DNA from: Bacteroidaceae bacterium
GTDB lineage: Bacteria; Bacteroidota; Bacteroidia; Bacteroidales; Bacteroidaceae
Assembly (NCBI GenBank): GCA_017383665.1
Contig: JAFNWA010000105.1
Location: 1 to 7,836 of the forward strand
Direction: 5' to 3'
DNA length: 7,836 bases
Of this stretch, positions 5,974-7,836 are shown one piece after another; position 1 is the stretch's first letter, and the number at the start of each line of letters is the position of its first letter. A program made the position numbers and the translations under genes. Below the pieces are notes generated by a model that was not told where the DNA came from, ran no database searches, and saw nothing but the letters and a program-made list of their open reading frames with translations.

Positions 5974-7146
5974 TTATACCTTCTTGCAAACCAGCAGCAC
6001 CTTCTCCCCTTTACCGACAGTCGTTGCAAAAATATAATTCTCGCCGCCGTCGGCAAGCTTCAAACGCTTGCGCAGTACCTGCACGGTGTCGGGGAAATTA
6101 CGCACGGTTATATTTGCCTTCTGCAAGGCCTGCACCCTCTTGATATCGGCCTTTGAAAAGCCAAGCACCTCCTGCACCTTGAACACGCGACCGGGGAAAT
6201 CCTCAATGCACTCATCGGCAGTGTACAACTGGCTGTTAGGATGCAGTTTCTTCAAGCCCAGCCTTTGCGAGAGCGAGTTATGACAGCCGGCCTTTTGAAT
6301 AGCAGCATTGGGCTCATAAAGGAACAGCCCCACCTCACTGCAATATGTGGCAGACGAAGCACTCTCCTCCTCCGGTGTAAAAGAAAACTGTTGCACCCCC
6401 TCTTTCAAGATATTCACACAATGAACAGTGCAGGCAGCCGCTTTCTCGCGCCCAAGCACAAACAACAACTCCTTGCACTCATTGTTCACCGCCACCACAT
6501 GCACCGCTGTAACACCTGTCAACTGGCGACAAGCGAGTGTTATATCAAGCATTGGCGAGCATTTCACCATCACATTCGCAGCCTTGGCAAGCAGCGCACT
6601 CTCCAGCTCCACCACATTGGGTTCGCAGTCGGAAAGAGCCACCACCTTGCGGCCATCACCATCGCGGCGCGCCGGGTCAAGGAAAATCCAATCAAGCTGT
6701 GGCAACGATGCAAGCAACTCCTCGCTGTTGCCGTTCATCACCTTTGCATTGTCAAGCCCAAGCAGGGCAAAATTGGCTGTAGCAATCTCGCACAGACGCT
6801 CATTGCGTTCAATGTAGAACGCCCTGTCGAAACCACGGGAAATATAACTGAAATCAATGCCAAAGCCACCTGTCAAATCGGCAAATCCCGCACCGCCTAC
6901 CAACGCAGCCTTGTACCTTGCGGTGTGCTCGCTCGAGCACTGCTCCATTGAGATTTTGGGCGGATATATGATGCCGTCGACAGCCGACCACGCAGGCAGT
7001 TTCTCGCATGCCTGCCTGTAGCCCTCAATCTGCACCACAGCCTCGCGCACATCCACACCGGGGTAACGCCCGGCCTGCAGTGCAAGCGCGCGTGTGTCGT
7101 CGTTTCTGTGGGCTTTGATGAATTCTAATGTTGCAGTATCGAGCAT
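5974..7146 (-). CDS. class I SAM-dependent methyltransferase with THUMP-like C-terminus, substrate unknown
   Basis: This 390-residue cytoplasmic protein has a Rossmann-type methyltransferase core. Motif I is DLTGGFGID (90-98). An acidic residue after strand 2 is in YIERNE (E113), probably contacting the SAM ribose. A motif IV-like block is DPARRDGDGRKV (157-168), followed by KCSPMLD (195-201). An N-terminal helical region covers 1-80. The basic C-terminus (about 320-390: GRVFKVQEVLGFSKADIK, then NFPDTVQVLRKRL) resembles the THUMP-like RNA-binding module of the PG_1098-type family in Bacteroidetes. An RNA substrate is therefore likely but unproven. The open frame continues 44 codons upstream, but that extension reads through repeat element A. 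The ATG at 7146 (MLDTATLEF) is preferred, and it leaves a promoter-like site 23 bases upstream. The gene converges on the protease gene and is separated from it by 97 bases. Confidence 0.88.
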   Translation of the reverse strand: MLDTATLEFIKAHRNDDTRALALQAGRYPGVDVREAVVQIEGYRQACEKLPAWSAVDGIIYPPKISMEQCSSEHTARYKAALVGGAGFADLTGGFGIDFSYISRGFDRAFYIERNERLCEIATANFALLGLDNAKVMNGNSEELLASLPQLDWIFLDPARRDGDGRKVVALSDCEPNVVELESALLAKAANVMVKCSPMLDITLACRQLTGVTAVHVVAVNNECKELLFVLGREKAAACTVHCVNILKEGVQQFSFTPEEESASSATYCSEVGLFLYEPNAAIQKAGCHNSLSQRLGLKKLHPNSQLYTADECIEDFPGRVFKVQEVLGFSKADIKRVQALQKANITVRNFPDTVQVLRKRLKLADGGENYIFATTVGKGEKVLLVCKKV

Positions 7147-7168
7147 GGCAGTTCTATTGTTTACCACG

Positions 7169-7199
7169 CGAAGATAATAAAAAACTGTTAGGCATGAAA
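7169..7199 (-). promoter_or_regulatory. putative promoter of the methyltransferase gene
   Basis: On the minus strand TATCTTCG (7176-7169) fits TAnnTTTG with one mismatch and ends 23 bases before the ATG at 7146. TTTC (7199-7196) lies 19 bases further upstream as a weak -33 element. The distance to the start codon is close to that of the other three proposed promoters in the window (22-26 bases), which favours this start over the longer frame. Confidence 0.35.
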
Positions 7200-7205
7200 G
7201 GGGCC

Positions 7206-7299
7206 AAAGCCGCAAGTAAGCGAGGGCATAGTAAAACCCTGTTTTTCCTCTGCCGAGCGAGAGCGGGTTCAAGCACACGCAGTGTGGTTAAAAAGGTGA
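7206..7299 (+). repeat. dispersed intergenic repeat, element A, copy 2
   Basis: This is the second copy of the element at 1551-1641. It begins AAAGCCGCAAGTAAGCGAG and ends near AAAGGTGA. Both internal hairpins are kept. GGCATAGTAAAAC pairs with GTTTTTCCTCTGCC (7225-7254) with small mismatches, and AAGCACAC (7271-7278) pairs with GTGTGGTT (7282-7289) with one mismatch. Here the element lies upstream of a minus-strand gene, whereas copy 1 lies downstream of a plus-strand gene, so its placement is not tied to one position relative to genes. Confidence 0.8.
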
Positions 7300-7467
7300 C
7301 AAGGGCTAAAAGGACCAAAAGGCATTTTGCCCTGACGGGCAACTGGGTTTGCTTTATAGCACGGAGTGCCGGAGGGGAGCATTACTTGTATCAGCCAAGC
7401 ACTTGCACACCGGGCAAGTGTTGCCCATCGGGGCAACTGAATAGCCTTTTAGGCCTTTTCGCCCTTT
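7300..7467. repeat. long interrupted inverted repeat with nested hairpins
   Basis: The left arm 7300-7343 and the right arm 7420-7467 are imperfect reverse complements, around 80% by eye with a small gap. Each arm carries its own hairpin: TTGCCC-TGAC-GGGCAA (7327-7342) and GTTGCCC-ATCG-GGGCAAC (7420-7437). The core between the arms adds GCAC-GGA-GTGC (7359-7369) and CACTTGC/GCAAGTG (7400-7406 with 7414-7420). The arms contain inverted copies of element B. The overall shape resembles a small non-coding mobile or MITE-like unit, but no target-site duplication is evident. Confidence 0.7.
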
Positions 7468-7490
7468 CTGCCCTTTTAGGCATTAAAAAA
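7440..7490 (+). repeat. pyrimidine-rich GCC(C)TTTT repeat, element B, copy 2
   Basis: GCC units begin at 7444, 7453, 7461, 7470 and a degenerate GCA at 7480. The block ends in ATTAAAAAA, closely matching 1681-1733 in unit order and spacing. It overlaps the right arm of the inverted repeat. Its final A-run is the T-run of the minus-strand terminator of the adjacent small gene. Confidence 0.75.
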
Positions 7491-7519
7491 GAAAGGCGAG
7501 GGAAATTTTCCTCGCCTTT
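7485..7519 (-). terminator. intrinsic terminator of the 54-codon gene
   Basis: On the minus strand AAAGGCGAGGAAAA (7519-7506) pairs with TTTCCCTCGCCTTT (7505-7492), 14 bp including one wobble. In practice the innermost pairs would open to form the loop. CTTTTTT follows (7491-7485). It begins seven bases after the TAA at 7527-7529 and is well placed to end that transcript. The plus-strand side has only three T residues after the stem and is weaker. Confidence 0.85.
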
Positions 7520-7526
7520 AACTCTA

Positions 7527-7691
7527 TTAATTCCACAAATTGCCCCATTGACCGCGGCTGCCGCCTGTGAGCTGACCACCGTTTGAGGTATCTACTGTCT
7601 TCTCGTTATCCAATTTCAATGAAGCTGCGAGCATTGACTCCGCTTCAACATTTACCTCTACCATGAGAGGTGATACATAATTCTTCTTCAT
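7527..7691 (-). CDS. 54-residue small protein of unknown function
   Basis: On the minus strand an ATG at 7691 opens a 54-codon frame ending TAA. The peptide starts MKKNYVSPLMVEVNVEAESMLAAS, continues with an acidic middle, and ends in a Gly/Trp-rich tail: NGGQLTGG at 37-44, then SRGQWGNLWN at 45-54. It resembles the many short MKK(N/T)Y(V/I)xPxM... peptides I recall from Prevotella and other Bacteroidales, generally annotated hypothetical. No hydrophobic core long enough for a signal peptide or membrane segment is present. Evidence that the gene is real: the strong terminator placed right after the stop, an AT-rich leader before the ATG, and the familiar N-terminus. Two Gly-Gly pairs (38-39, 43-44) invite comparison with leader/core peptides, but no processing or export gene is visible nearby. 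A clear promoter is not evident, since a repeat begins about 25 bases upstream. Confidence 0.72.
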   Translation of the reverse strand: MKKNYVSPLMVEVNVEAESMLAASLKLDNEKTVDTSNGGQLTGGSRGQWGNLWN

Positions 7692-7716
7692 ATATCGTAT
7701 AATTATTTTTTAGTTA

Positions 7717-7836
7717 ATACCCCTCCGTCACTTCGTGACACCTCCCCTACAGAGGAGGAATTAACTCTCCCTCTTCAAGGGGGAGTGCCGTACAACGGCG
7801 AGGGGGTTGTTTTGTCGGGCGAACACACCGGTTCGC
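7717..7836. repeat. hairpin-rich intergenic repeat cluster, cut by window end
   Basis: Consecutive small hairpins are visible: GTCAC-TTC-GTGAC (7727-7739), CCTCC/GGAGG (7741-7745 with 7754-7758), ACTCTCCCT/AGGGGGAGT (7764-7772 with 7778-7786), GCCG-TACAA-CGGC (7787-7799) and GCGAAC/GTTCGC (7819-7824 with 7831-7836, reaching the last base). CTCC-rich and GGGCGAAC...GTTCGC blocks of this sort occur as dispersed intergenic repeats in many Bacteroidetes genomes, from memory. No gene is visible here, and the element may continue past the window. Confidence 0.7.

Larger units (their letters stand above)
7147..7526. other. 380-base gap made largely of dispersed repeats
   Basis: The gap lies between the methyltransferase and the 54-codon gene, both on the minus strand. 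I see no coding region in it. From left to right it holds the methyltransferase promoter region, element A copy 2 (7206-7299), a long interrupted inverted repeat (7300-7467) with several nested hairpins, element B copy 2 (7440-7490), and the minus-strand terminator of the small gene (7485-7519). Reading frames through it are low-complexity by-products of the repeats. Confidence 0.75.

Noticed and set aside
6241..6951. 236-codon plus-strand frame inside the methyltransferase gene
   Set aside because: It is antisense to a gene with intact SAM motifs. Its His/Arg/Leu-rich product matches nothing I recognise.
7206..7490. Possible CRISPR array
   Set aside because: There are no regularly spaced identical repeats with unique spacers. 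The 8-10 base period of element B is far too short, and no cas genes are present.
7128..7586. 152-codon plus-strand frame over the repeat gap
   Set aside because: Translation passes through element A, the inverted repeat, element B and a terminator. The product is low-complexity and overlaps the 54-codon gene antisense.

Overview
The window looks like chromosomal DNA of a member of the Bacteroidales (Bacteroides, Prevotella or Muribaculaceae type). The protein sequences fit that order. There are no clear Shine-Dalgarno sequences, and the promoter-like sites resemble the Bacteroidetes TTTG / TAnnTTTG pattern. The intergenic gaps are filled with short dispersed repeats of a kind common in that phylum. 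I see no phage, plasmid, CRISPR, tRNA or rRNA.

Layout on the plus strand: the 3' end of an ATP-type phosphoenolpyruvate carboxykinase gene (1-240) and its hairpin terminator (263-294); a promoter and a 380-residue GNAT/YghO-like protein (409-1551); a repeat-filled gap; parE, topoisomerase IV subunit B (1758-3722); coaD, phosphopantetheine adenylyltransferase (3724-4164), one base after parE; a gap holding a REP-like palindrome; an exported S41 carboxy-terminal processing protease (4290-5876) and its terminator (5883-5921).

Layout on the minus strand: a class I SAM-dependent methyltransferase with a THUMP-like C-terminus (5974-7146); a 380-base gap made largely of repeats (7147-7526); and a 54-codon gene (7527-7691) with its own strong terminator, whose upstream side is another hairpin cluster running to the window edge.

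The large genes are ordinary housekeeping functions: gluconeogenesis, chromosome decatenation, CoA synthesis, envelope proteolysis and a nucleic-acid or protein methyltransferase. parE and coaD are probably co-transcribed. The protease probably has its own start, because its leader nearly duplicates parE's.

The less ordinary content is small. It comprises the 54-residue peptide gene; a composite intergenic repeat present as a long form (7206-7490) and an apparently shortened form (1551-1733); a palindrome after coaD; and a hairpin cluster at the right edge. I found no convincing new multi-gene system. The peptide and the composite repeat are the best candidates for a second look.
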